Source: Halichondria panicea
Lineage: Eukaryota; Porifera; Demospongiae; Suberitida; Halichondriidae
Assembly: GCF_963675165.1 (NCBI RefSeq)
Contig: NC_087382.1
Span: 2,881,463 to 2,945,462, forward strand
DNA length: 64,000 nucleotides
Direction: 5' to 3'
The position numbers and the translations under genes are program-made. Each line of letters begins with the position of its first letter. Within the stretch, counting starts at the first letter, position 1. The notes beneath the pieces are model-generated. The model saw nothing but the letters and a program-made list of their open reading frames with translations, ran no database searches and was not told where the DNA came from. Positions 46,680 to 57,947 of this stretch are shown here, in pieces.

Positions 46680-47975
46680 ATGGCCTGGGCACAAAATTGC
46701 AAGTGTCCTCTCTATTTAGCTCTATGCTGCGCTGATACCGTGAAAGAAGGGCCTAGGAACATGAGTTCGAGTGTAAGCAACTTGTACAACTACAGCCTGT
46801 ATACCATAGAGAAAGATGGCAAAACCGTGAAGCTCAAACCATCACAGCTAACTACTCAAGTTATTGGTAAAGTGTTTGGACTGTTCCCCGATTCCATTAT
46901 TTTGATTTCTGACGATGGGTTTGTGGAAACACCAGACCATGAGGGAAAGTTTCTTGATGTAGATGACCTATCAAAGTGGGTTGTGAACGGGGATTCGCTC
47001 AAGGCAGATGGTTTGCCTCAAGACCAGCAAGTAGCCTCTTTCTCTTACCAGCCTCCTTCACAAGCAACATCACAAGCAACATCACGAAAAAGAGGACGAC
47101 CGCCAAAATGGAGTCCAAAGTTCACGTCAGCCTTGCTAGGTGCAAGCTCTGCCTCAGGACAGAAGCCACCTGGAGTTCGAGCTCGAGCTGAACCGAGTGT
47201 TGATGGTGCAGGCCCTTCCACAATGTCTTCAAGTTCTAGCAGCCGTCCCGAATGGAGAAAGTATATTGAGGTGTGCAAATGGAATGAAGCTGATAAACAA
47301 TGGAAGAAAGTGAGCAATGTCCCCATCGACCTTTCTGAGGAAATTGCCAGCGTTCCAAATGTGTCGAAGATGGTTAGTGACGAGCTATTCAATGGTGAAG
47401 AATGCGTACTTATGGACATAGACTACCTGAAGATACCGAATACTTCTACTACTCGAGGTAAGAAGCTCGATGTATTCATTGTGCTGACTCTTTAATAACT
47501 TGTTAATTCAGCAGTTACTGATTATGCCATTACTAGTGCTTACTTTCTCTATCCAGGATCAAGGTTTTGGAAAACCTCCAAACGTATTCGAGCCGTTAGA
47601 AAATCTGAAGTAAAGAAAGGAAGGGTTATTTCCTTGGACTCGAGCTCTGATAGTGATTTTGATTTTGCCCCACAGCACAGAGCAAAAAAAATGTCTCTAC
47701 CATTGGCACCATCTTCCCTAGGCACTATGGATAAAACTGTATTCGAATGCCTCGTATGCAAGTCTCAGACATCATTCCCAGCTGTGGTGTCTCCCTGTTG
47801 TAATGTTATTTTGGGGTGTGAGGTGTGTGTGGCACAATGGCTGGAGGCCCAGTCAACCTGCCCACATTGTCGTGCCTCTTTGACTCTCAAGGACTGCCCA
47901 AAGTTACCCCTTGTAAGAAGCTTCCAAGAATTTCTTCGAAAGCATACGCCTTCTCCATTGTCAAGCTCTGACTAA
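46680..47975 (+). CDS. AT-hook and RING-finger protein paired with the integrase
   Basis: Two exons, 46680-47457 and 47557-47975, join in phase 1 to 398 residues; an internal ATG at 46761 (MSSSVSNLYNYSLYTIEKDG) gives 371 and looks like the better start because the region before it is unlike the rest. Residues about 1-70 of the shorter form may be a small ubiquitin-like or CIDE-like fold. An AT-hook (RKRGRPPKWSP) and a Ser-rich linker follow. The C-terminus is a RING/U-box-like finger: CLVCKSQTSFPAVVSPCCN, then CEVCVAQWL and CPHC. DNA binding plus E3-ligase activity is inferred from these motifs. I do not know a named family; its pairing with a transposase suggests an accessory transposon protein. 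Confidence 0.75.
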
Positions 47976-50900
47976 TGAACATTTATTGGTGAACTTGTAT
48001 CCCTGTTGTGTTTTCATCAAGAGTATATGTATACTCTTGTTTCATGCATTTATTCTTATTCTTATTCTTATTCTTGTTATTATTATTATTATGTGAACTT
48101 CACAGCCTTTCAACTGAAACGGGCTAACAATTTTGAGCACTGCGGGGGATGTGTAGATATGTAAGCAAGATTGAACCTTGCATAATTATAAGATAGCCAA
48201 ACTCTTATAGACATTGTGACAAAGTCCCAGACCTGGCTGGAAACCGTTGCATGGTCTTTTCTCTCCCTATAACTCTTTCCTTGGCAATCTGTTGTAGAAA
48301 TTACAACAATGGGTAAGGAATCGTTATGATGAATTAGATGAAGTTGTATGTGAGCTCCTCCCTGACAAACAAACTGTAGTCTAGGTAACCGCCTTATCAG
48401 TCAAGTAGGCTAAAAATCTGTGTCCTTTGATGTAAGCTTTGATGTCTCTTTGTGCATATGTAGTTATAAAAAAAAAAAAAAAAAAAAAAGAAACCTTTGA
48501 CTAGCTAGGAAGAGTAGCAGCAGTAGGCAGCAGTAGTAGTAGCAGTGCAAGCAGGACTAGACTAGATTAAAAAGTTGGTGGAAAGAATAACTGACCGTTT
48601 GGACGTCACCTGGCTGCCAGACTTTCATCTGGACTCTTCCCCCTGAGTAGCTGGCCTTTCTCTAAGCCACAAAACTGAGCAAGAAGCTGAAGAAGCAGCT
48701 AGACAGAGACATGTACCTAGCCTTGAGAATTGGGAGGCGTGGCTCAACTAGTTAGCCCAGCCCAGAGGAATTGTTACCGTGGGTACTGAACAACCGTAGA
48801 AGTAGGGCTACCCCTGGCTTTACTGAATTAACTAGCTGTGTCTGCTGTCTAGTTGGACCAGATTTAGCTAGATAATGGGGTAGAGAATAGTTGAGCGGTG
48901 CTGTGTGTAGCTTGAACTGTACTGGCTGGCAAGAATCTAGTAAGCACCCTATGCACTGATAACTCGTCAGAATGGAGGGTATGTTCTAGGGATCTGGACA
49001 GCTGTACATCCAAAGGAGCCAGGGAGTGCCAATCATCTTCTCCCAGTCTCTGACACGCTAAACAAAAGGAGCTAGAACTGGGAGTCCCAGCTAGAATTGC
49101 TAGCCGGATCTAGACTAATAGAATGACTTGGAGGCGTGGTGAGGCCGGATCCACACTAATTGATCGACCTAAAGACGCTCCTGTTCCAGATTTCACGAAT
49201 GGCAAGGAAAGGGATAACTGATTACCAATTTTTTTTGCTGTTCTACCACAAACCCACCACCCTATGTTGCTATGGAAATATACACAATGGTATCAGCACA
49301 TTATCTTAGAAATGTTCCAAACAGGAGATATGACTGGTATACAATTATTCACCTATTGCACAAACTTATAACTGCCACAGGGGTTGTAATGTTAAAATTT
49401 CTCCCCCTCGTGTTTTCAAAATACCAGGAAACGTTGAGTTCTGGAAACTCGCATTAATGGAAATTTAAAGATTTAAGAATCCAGAAATTGGTAAATGCAA
49501 GCACTCCCTAATTTCCTGACTTTTTGGCAAAAAACACAGACATTCTAGAATGGCCGCTTTAATACACTGATCCTGTATCAGGAAGTCGCGTGAGGGTAGA
49601 AGGGTGGTAGAAGGGTGAAAATGAGCGTGGGCATGCTGAGCTAGAGATGTTGGACTGCCCACGCAGAGATCTATGACTTTACCTGCAGCAAGCTGGATAT
49701 GGACTTGGAACTGGAAGTTTGCAAGCACTATAGCTAGCTATACCTTAGGCTTAGCTAGATGATCTACTAGTTATGTGTTCAGATTCTATCAGACTATCAC
49801 CTTTTCTCGTGTCTTTCTACATGCTATTTAAATATATAGTCTACTGATAGTATAGATCAAGAATAGCTTAGTCATCATTATCATATAGCAGGTAGCTACT
49901 GCCACCAGAGCTGGCCACGCTGGTTCGATCTCTGATCTGACTTGTAGCACAGTACAGCTTGGTGGTTGTCTCAGTACAGTCTTATTAACTCTGAATGCGT
50001 GGGAGAATATCTTACGTCACGATTGTGGGCTACATATCACCCACGTTCATAAAAATCCTTGTGGATCACGCGATTTCCCAAACCAGGCCTTACTTTTTCT
50101 TAACTGTACGCCCATTTCTTTCTTTGCTGCCTCACTATGTCTTTCTTATGATTTATGGATGAACCAGTGACAACAGCAAGAAAAAGTAAGGCCTGGGATC
50201 GAGGCTACTAAAATGTAACCATGAATTTATCAGTGCAGTGGTGCGAAATTTACATGTGGCCCGGGCAATACCCGCGAAAGATGCATACCGGAAGTGGGCG
50301 TGTCACCATGTGACTTTTGATCACGCCCCCTTTCGGCCATGGAGCCATGTATCCGTCACGATCCTCCTCCTTCAATGTGTGAGTCAAACTAGCCATAACT
50401 CGAGAAAGAAGCTTTAGTTTGCTAATCCACGAATCAAAATCCAAGAGAACGTGGCTAGAAGCCTATAGAAGCTGTTAGTTTTCGTCGCATTGCAACCGTT
50501 GAGCAGTTACTGCTGGAACACACACACACACACACAGCATAGATAGTAGAGGGGAAGGATTGGAAACATCTCAGGTGACCAATGTATTGCCCTAGAGAAT
50601 TCTGACACCATGCGTGTTGCATTCCGCAAGTGATGATTGCGATTGATTGCGAGCCAGATGCAAAGACAAAGGAGAAGAAAGTGAAGAAAACTGCAGTAAG
50701 CACTGGCAGAGCTAGTCTGTATGTACATTATCCATAGTAAATGTATGGTTTACATAATTTAACTAATTTATTTGATCATCAGACTGAGGTCCATGTAGCA
50801 CTATTTTACATGTATTTAGTTGGGAATTTGATGGTTGGTATGAAACTTTGTGGGGGATATCTTGAGCTAGGAAGTAGTCATGGTTGCTTGAGAGTGATCA

Positions 50901-52124
50901 GAGTGTAGAGGGAGCATTGAAATATGCCTTAGGCATAGCCAAGTTGAGCATTATGCTGTTTATTGTTGGATATTAACATAGAAGTGTGAAAAGAAGAATT
51001 CAAAAGTACATTTGTTTGCGGGGGAGTTACTGGTTAACAATAGATTGTACATCACTATTGTTTAGGTTTATACATATTGCCTAATGATCCCGATGTGCCT
51101 TAAGAAAAGTTTTTCTTTGCTAACCTGTATAGTTTTTCAAATATGCTAATTCAAACTTACCCGTAAATTGCTTTCCCAGGGTACTCAGAACATCTAAGGA
51201 TCTGCCAAGACCCTTTGGAAAAGTTTGGCATGCCAATGACAGAAGGAAGGGACACATGATAACCCCACTGTTATTTATTACGATTGGTCAATTCTTTTGC
51301 AAAAGCTGTGTAGTGACCTGATGATGAAAATACACCACTACCTAAACGTCGTCAGACTTATCTTTTGTGTTTGTAAACATAATTATTTCTCTATGCATCC
51401 TTTGTGAATGTGATTGTGTAAATCATAATGTTAAGAATAAGTATACATCTATATGAACTGTCTATATAGACTCTGTGAGTGCATGCCTTGTTCTTTGAAG
51501 GTTTGTTGAGGACATATAATTCTTCAATGCAACGGAGAAAAATCTCATTCTGATGTACAGCAAACAAAGAAACTAAATCAGATCTATGTATGTAGCTGTG
51601 TTAGCTATGTATGTAGCTACTATCCTGCCAGAGAAAGCCATAACTAGCTGTTCACTCTCTTTTGGCCCCAATTTCCTGTCTATTTCCGGTGCGACACGCA
51701 TGGACCGCGTGAAATCCCTATGTTTCCAATCCCTCTCCTCTAGCCTCTACTATCTATGCACACAGTCAGCTTTACCGTATCCCTCCTGTGCATGGCTACG
51801 CCTCGAGGCATAAACAAGCAAGCCATAACTCGAGAAAGAAGCTTTAGTTTGCTAATCCACAAATCAAAATCCAAGAGAACGTGGCTAGAATCCTATAGGC
51901 ATAATTATGCATGCTTGTCTTGTGCCAACAAATTTAATTAAACAAGGGATATAATTATTATGAGTTATAATTAAGGTATATACATATTATTCATGTCAAC
52001 ACAAGCATAATTATTATTATAGCTTCATAAAGTCATTCATGCTCTAAATTTATTTTGGCTATATATAATCGTTTATATGTATACTGTCAATCCAGAGTTA
52101 ATTACTTTCTATTCTGCATGTATA
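47976..52124. repeat. Repeat-rich region without recognised genes
   Basis: Contains an A-run of about 20 at 48470-48489 (possible retroposed end), a CAG/CAGTAG-rich patch at 48505-48560, and inverted pieces of the 190-bp dispersed repeat at 50380-50525 and 51780-51900 (the second with the gcctcgaggca head). A GGCCTG-GATCGAGGC palindrome half occurs at 50195-50210. Short open frames (for example 49465-49728 minus) show no family features. Confidence 0.6.
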
Positions 52125-54264
52125 TTATATTACAACAGTTTTCTTCATCAAAGTTTTCATCGATTCAAATGCGTTCAATTGGGATAATTGCTGTTCATTC
52201 AATTGCACTGCAGCAGCATCCAAGTTGTCTGCAGCAGCATCCAATTTGTCTGCAGCAGCATCCAAGTTGTCTGCAGCAGCATCCAAGTTGTCATCATCCA
52301 ATTGCACTGCATTCAATTGCACTACTGCAGCATCCAAGTTGTCATCATCCAATTGCACTGCATTCAATCGCACTACTGCAGCATCCAAGTTGTCTGCAGC
52401 AGCATTCAACAGCACTGCAGCAGCATCCAATGGCACTTTAGCATTCAATTTCACTGCAGCAGCATTCAATTGCACTGCTTTAGCATTCAATTTCACTGCA
52501 GCAGCATTCAATTGCACTGCAGCAGCATTCAATTTCACTGCAGCAGCATTCAATTTAGCCTCGATTCCAGGCCGCTTGCCTGGAATCGAGGCTACATTCA
52601 ATCGCACTGCAGCAGCAGCAACAGCAGTATTCAATTGCACTACAGCAGTATTCAATTGCACTACAGCAGTATTCAATGGCACTACAGCATCATTCAATTG
52701 CACTGCAGCAGCAGCAGCAGTATTCAATTGCACTACAGCAGCCTTCAATTGCACTACAGTATTCAATAGCACTGCAGCAGCAGCAGCAGTATTCAATTGC
52801 ACTGCATTCATTTGCAATGCAGCAGCATTCCGTGGCACTGCAGCATTCAATGGCGGCACGTTCAATTGCACTGCCACTGCAGCATTCAATTTATGTTGTG
52901 CTGCAACTAATTGAGTGTTTTCATAATTATCCCATTGATTTGCATCCATATTCAATTTCAGTGCAGCAAACCATTTACTAATCAATTTAGCCACCTCCGT
53001 GCTGTGTTCAATCATTACAATCTCGAAATCAGAGTATTTGAATGGAGTGCATTGTTGACCAACCTTTACTTTAGCCCTTAATTTAGCCACTGACATAGCT
53101 ACCGAATGAACTATCGATTGAGCCATCTTAGTATTTTGCTTATCATTGCCATTCGTATTCAATAGAGTATTCAGTTCATTCTCCAATTGAGTTACCAATT
53201 GAGCCTGTGTGATGAGCTTGCGTACCTCATACACGGATTCGGACCCCACATAAAGCATAACTATACACGCAGCACAAACAATGCTTAGAGCAGCTCTCGC
53301 AATATGCAGATAGTGCATAACTGCAGCCATTTTGACATCATCATCGACAGGCACATTACAAAGACAATAGTTTAACGGAAGAAGTTTGTCTGCTAAGAGG
53401 TAGGCTACAAAAATAAACCATATAGCAACACCGAACAAAATAACTAACCATTTGTATTTGTTGCACTTCATGACAATACGGCCAATAGAGTATATTGCAT
53501 AAATATTTGCAATTACAAAAACTGCCCCAAAAAAAGCTTGATCGACTCCTCTGCAAAACATAGTTGGCGTGGATATCATATTGATGCGAGCTACTTGAAG
53601 CAAAGTACTGTAGAAAGCATCAAGGGGAACCAATTTAACAAGCATGTCCGGAACTGGTCCCCACAAATGCTTGGAATCACTATTTGGCTGCCAGTCAATA
53701 TTGCTGATTAGTATAAATGCAAAAAGTGCAGCTACTGCAGATGCTCTCAATCCACTCTGCCATTCGTCCGATAAAACAAGAGCATTATTATCAGTAATAT
53801 TACCCTGAGTTGTATTACTGGCACCAAACAAGTCGACCACCTTGGTGATATTGTTTCCATAATAGTAGAGCAATGGGCCAAACACAGTGCAAAAAACCGG
53901 TTTTAAAAACTTATCCATGAGTTTATTGCAATCATTCTTCACACGTGTACAGTCTTTACAGTCAGAACACTTTGATAGTAGTTCGGTGACACATTTATCA
54001 ATACAGTCACAATAACAATACTCTTTTATTTCTACAACAACATAGAACCATCCTAGTATAAAAGAAATCGTCAAGCCCACCACAAATGCGAAACAAATTA
54101 GCCAAGTTATTGTTGGAGGAAACATTGCATTCATTTCCAAAATAAATGTTAGGATCATATCCATAAGGAGCACGATAACAAATAACCAGTTGCTACCTGC
54201 TGGAGCCTGCAAAATACATTAATACACAATCGTTAAACAATTTTATTTTTGTACTTACAGCCAT
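52125..54264 (-). CDS. Multi-pass membrane protein with LNAAAVQ repeat tail, about 695 aa
   Basis: Main exon 52125-54206 opens at an acceptor (ttttgcag) and reads APAGSNWLFVIVLLMDMILTF onward. A small upstream exon supplying ATG GCT (54259-54264, donor gtaagtac) fits in frame; a longer hydrophobic lead (ALLLILLFDKY) is also open there but lacks a start. About eight hydrophobic segments lie in residues 1-330, with a Cys-rich loop after the second (CYCDCIDKC ... CSDCKDC) that could form disulphides or bind metal. Residues about 415-680 are a 7-residue repeat (LNAAAVQ, LDAAADN) encoded by a 21-bp minisatellite, predicted helical. I do not recognise the family. Decayed relatives lie at 59.8-62.6 kb. 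Confidence 0.7.
52195..52905 (-). repeat. 21-bp coding minisatellite with an embedded palindrome
   Basis: Units like gcattcaattgcactgcagca recur about 30 times with variants, always keeping the frame. At 52556-52594 a different element interrupts the array: perfect 17-bp arms (tagcctcgattccaggc / gcctggaatcgaggcta) around a 5-nt loop. The other two frames of the opposite strand are also open, which is a by-product of the repeat. Confidence 0.9.
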
Positions 54265-54817
54265 GATAATCAGATCCCACAATTGGCCTGGACTATACTT
54301 GTCAAACAATAATATTAGCAACAATGCTATAATGTAGCAAAAGAAACTACTGATTTTAAGATGCTCGAAATTTCAATTCAGGGAATTCAACTGACAACAA
54401 GAAAGATACAGCACTTATATACAAAAAGACATGCCAGGATGTTTCTCACCCATACATACACCCATAATTATATAGATGTATTTTGTATGGTGTGGGTGGG
54501 TGTATGTGGGATAGTGAAAGTTTATGCATGGTTGACTTATATTTAACCTATAATTATAATAAACTACATGTATTAGTAGGTTAGTACAACCAGTAGGTTG
54601 TACATAGGATTGACAGTGCAGTTGTGTGTGTTTTCAATTATTGCACAAATTTTGACTCGTGTTTAGACTGCTCTATTTCTGCAGGGAAAGGCCACATCAA
54701 GAAACTAACTGGATAGATAGCTTAGTTAGCCTTTTATCTGTGTAAATATGTGATATTATAGTCTATGAATATTCTCATGCAATACTATTGATATTTAAAA
54801 AATTGCACTATTTTCAT

Positions 54818-55215
54818 ATTGAACGTTGCTAGGATTGCCAGGAAAAGAAAAGCGCGAAAAAGCGAAGAAACAAGAAATTCGGCGAGTGCATAACTCCAAT
54901 CCGTTACAACGTACGTCATTCACATGTACTGTTTCAAGAAATTTAAGCTATACTTGTTTTGGTACTTTTCCTGGCCAATCCTTTCACATTGCAAGTAATA
55001 ATTATTTAGTTTCACTGTCCAAAGGTGAATTCTTATTTAGTGCAATGACTGTGCATTTACCCAACCTGTATTTTGATTCTATTCTTTATCAACAGTAGGC
55101 CACTCGACTGCACATGTTCATGACGTTGTAACGGATTGGAGTTATGCACTCGCCGAATTTCTTGTTTCTTCGCTTTTTCGCGCTTTTCTTTTCCTGGCAA
55201 TCCTAGCAACGTTCA
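54818..55215. mobile_element. Foldback element, 'AATCCGTTACAACGT' family (copy 1)
   Basis: The left arm (about 54822-54915: gaacgttgctaggattgcc ... cataactccaatccgttac) is inverted at about 55120-55215. Arms are close to 90 bp, centre about 200 bp, no transposase. Shares arm sequence with the copy at 57948. Confidence 0.85.
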
Positions 55216-55254
55216 CATTGCAAATGTTTTTTAGTTTTGATTCCCTTTCTTTTT

Positions 55255-55450
55255 ATGCCTCGAGGCGTAGCCGCACGAGGGATACGGTAAAGCTGACCGT
55301 GTGTGTGTGTGTGTGTGTGTGTGTCTGTGTGTCTGTTCCAGCTGTAACTGCTCAACGGTTGCAATGCTACGAAAACTAACAGCTTCTATAGGCTTCTAGC
55401 CACGTTCTCTTGGATTTTGATTCGTGGATTAGCAAACTAAAGCTTCGTTC
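55255..55450 (+). repeat. 190-bp dispersed repeat with GT head (copy 3)
   Basis: Head tgcctcgaggcgtagccgca at 55256, short (GT)n at 55298-55326, then the gttccagctgtaactgctc block up to the cgttctcgaa end. Confidence 0.75.
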
Positions 55451-55589
55451 TCGAATAATTCGAATATTTTTGCATTTAATTATGCATCCACTGGTGCATG
55501 ATAGCACTTATACCTATATTTGTTAGCTACAAGAGTCAGAAAAGATCTGTTAAAACAGCTAGCTATAGTAGCCATTGCTGCATGGACTT

Positions 55590-56370
55590 GATCTTTGGAC
55601 ACACCCTCTTTACTGTGGATGCAATGCGCATGCGCGCTCATCCCCACATGTTAGAGAATCCAGTGGTAGAATCAACTTTCTTGAGGTTCTGGTATATATA
55701 TAGGTAAGCCACAAAACAAATGATACCATATAGACTAGATAATAATACATTCATGTACACAAGTCTGATAACAATAGATACATGTACACAAGTCTTTTCT
55801 TCTCAGTATTAATTAATATAGATAGATACACACTTTTTGCTTGTTTATATAATACAGTCTGTGCTTAAATTCTCAGTGCCTTTGACAAAGATTTGCTCCC
55901 ACTGTTTGGCTACAGGCCATTTAAATAACATGCAGTTGCTTTGGTATCGTTGATTTAATTCTGTGATTGAATTGTACTTATCTCACAGGCTATATAATAC
56001 TGACTATTATGCCTTAGACAAAGGTTTGCTCCCACTGTTTGGCTACAGGCCATTTAAACCCCACATCCTAACAGAATCAATCTTCTTCTTTCTTGCTTCC
56101 TTGAGGTCCTGGTAAGCACTATACGTATTAAATAATGATACCATATACAATAGTCTAAGATAACATGTATATAAGTCTGACAGTTATAGATATATTATTT
56201 ACATGCAACTTTTTTATCAGCAGATTTTATTCAATTCGTTGTTGCAAAATGATTATAAACTTTTTTGAATTATGCAAACAAACTTTTCCCTCTTCTATAA
56301 CACTCTATTACTTTTGAGCGAAAGTAAATCATGGCGAGAGGCATTTGCAAGCGCCAGCTTGAGCACTAGT
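55590..56370 (+). promoter_or_regulatory. Promoter/leader cassette, copy 2 (upstream of PARP exon)
   Basis: Order: NRF1-like palindrome (tgcgcatgcgcg, about 55625-55636); leader ending ...gaggttctg with ataggtaagccacaaaac; two decayed copies of the zinc-ribbon exon (55891 and 56010, the latter with TAG as third codon); a second leader ...gaggtcctg|gtaagc at 56083-56118; then cttttgagcgaaagtaaatcATGGCGAGAGGC at about 56312-56340. The palindrome resembles the consensus of NRF1; use by a sponge NRF1 is inference. Confidence 0.6.
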
Positions 56371-56527
56371 TTAATATTGTACTCTGGCACTTGTTTAATC
56401 CCCGTGGTTCCAACTTTAAGACTGTTGACATTTGTGTTAACCTATAACCTACATATATAGCTGTAGGTACAATGTGTGCATCTGCTGTGAGCATTTCTAC
56501 ACAACTGCTCTATCTTTTTCTATGCAG

Positions 56528-56820
56528 CTGCTCACTTTGGGAGGGGAGTGTACTTTGCAGTGGAGTCTTCCTACTCTGCCCAGGACAAGTATTCAGTACC
56601 TGACTCGAGTGGCCTCCGGTATATGTTTGTGTGTCATGTGATCATCGGAGAGTATACCCTCGGCAATAAAGACATGAAGACAGCCCCTCCACTGACAACT
56701 GGCTCCAATGCAGTTTTTGATACTTTAGTCGATTATATGAAGGCTCCAACTATTTTCGTAGCCTTGACAGATGCCCAGGCTTATCCCGAGTATCTTATTA
56801 CATTCAAGAAACTTAAATAA
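56528..56820 (+). CDS. PARP catalytic domain, C-terminal exon only
   Basis: After acceptor tctatgcag an open exon encodes AAHFGRGVYFAVESSYSAQD ... VIIGEYTLGNKDM ... APTIFVALTDAQAYPEYLITF and a stop at 56818-56820. This is the C-terminal half of the ADP-ribosyltransferase fold, closest in motif to the PARP10/14/15 macro-PARP group (GVYFA-x3-SYSA; QAYPEYLITF). The N-terminal half with the HGT-type histidine motif was not found upstream; instead the promoter/leader cassette lies there. So this is either the last exon of a gene whose other exons I missed, or a captured or orphan exon. Confidence 0.75.
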
Positions 56821-57380
56821 AATGTCTCTGTAGGTAAAGTAGGTATAGTAGTGAAACTAATTTCTAGCCTGAGGCCGTTGACTGAATTTACAAGTACAAT
56901 CTATGTTTTCATGCAAGCGCTCTTGATTCATGTAGTATGATGAACAGTTTTTGATAAAAGACTTGTCCATTTTCATATATACTGCAGCTTCCACTTTTGT
57001 ACAAAAAAGCAAACACGCTCTACTAAGTGTGGTATGGATCCTGGAATGACAATTGTCACTGTTATAAGCCTCAGCTATGGCCTCCATTGCCTCAGTGTAT
57101 GTCCTCCCTCTGATTCTCTGCTCATCAACTTGCACCACCTCATATAACCAGCATGGGAGGACATTGAACTATAATTTAATATAGGCAAAACATAATTATA
57201 GGCAAAGCGGACTGGTAAAACACACCAGGGGATAGAATTATATACCCACAGAATCTACCAGTATATTAGTGGAGGACCAAAGTAAATAAACAAAACATGC
57301 AGTATTAATGGCAGACTGGGTACATTTGTATTTTGTGTATTGTACTTTCCAAAGCTAAAGAAGCTAGCTATTACCATTTC
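56821..57380. other. Intergenic
   Basis: No convincing exon on either strand. A minus frame at 56857-57138 (VQVDEQRIRGRTYTEAMEAI...) is open for 93 residues but has no recognised motif. Confidence 0.35.
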
Positions 57381-57840
57381 TTGTAACTTGCCGACACACC
57401 CCTTATTCCTGCGCATGCGCTCATTACCACGTGTGAGAGACTCCATTTTAACCCAGATCCTGGCAGAAATCAATTCTTTTTGTGGTCCTGGTAAGCCACA
57501 AAACACTACAATGATACCAGAATACTGTAGATATGTGTACACAAGATATAGCCTTTTAGACTGCTTGTTATAGATCTTCTTTCTGTGATTGAATTCTATC
57601 TTTAATACTTATCTCACAGACTAGACTACTGACTGACTATGCCTTTGACAAAGGTTTGCTCCCACTGTTTGGCTACAGGCCATATAAGACGATCAGTATG
57701 CACTAACTGTGGACACCCCTTGTGAAAATGAAAAAAAGAAAATGATTGATTGTTGGTCATGAGTAAATTATGCACTTCCGCTTATAAGTAATTGAAAACA
57801 AAAATCTTCTTCTTTGTTGCTTCCTAGATCCTTGAGGTCC
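57381..57840 (+). promoter_or_regulatory. Promoter/leader cassette, copy 3, with intact zinc-ribbon mini-exon
   Basis: Palindrome gcgcatgcgc at 57411-57420; leader ending tgtggtcctg|gtaagcc at 57490; a 129-nt intron; acceptor tatctcacag at 57619; then the 28-codon ORF. A second leader-like segment (gaggtcctggtataagc) follows at 57828. The rest of the cassette (cttttgagcgaaagc...catggcgagagg) appears at 59363-59420, separated by a foldback element and other DNA. Confidence 0.55.
57639..57725 (+). CDS. 28-residue zinc-ribbon microprotein ORF
   Basis: ATG at 57639 to TGA at 57723-57725 encodes MPLTKVCSHCLATG, then HIRRSVCTNCGHPL: two C-x2-C knuckles 10 residues apart, the pattern of a minimal zinc ribbon. 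It is preceded by a good acceptor (tatctcacag) and, one 129-nt intron upstream, a leader with a gtaagc donor. Two decayed relatives at 55891 and 56010 keep the CSHCLATGH part but have lost the start or gained a stop. It may be a real short protein, or the first coding exon of something longer whose remainder is gone. No function is claimed. Confidence 0.45.
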   Translation: MPLTKVCSHCLATGHIRRSVCTNCGHPL

Positions 57841-57947
57841 TGGTATAAGCAGCCACAAACACACAACAATGATACCATAATTATACAATTGCAAGTCAGT
57901 TTTAGACAGATTATTTTATACACTTTTCCTCTTCTATACTTCCTCTT

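Noticed and set aside
52188-52981. Plus-strand frames rich in CSSIQ, AAAFN or ALQQQ
   Set aside because: Opposite-strand shadows of the 21-bp minisatellite in the membrane-protein gene; all frames stay open because the unit length is a multiple of three.
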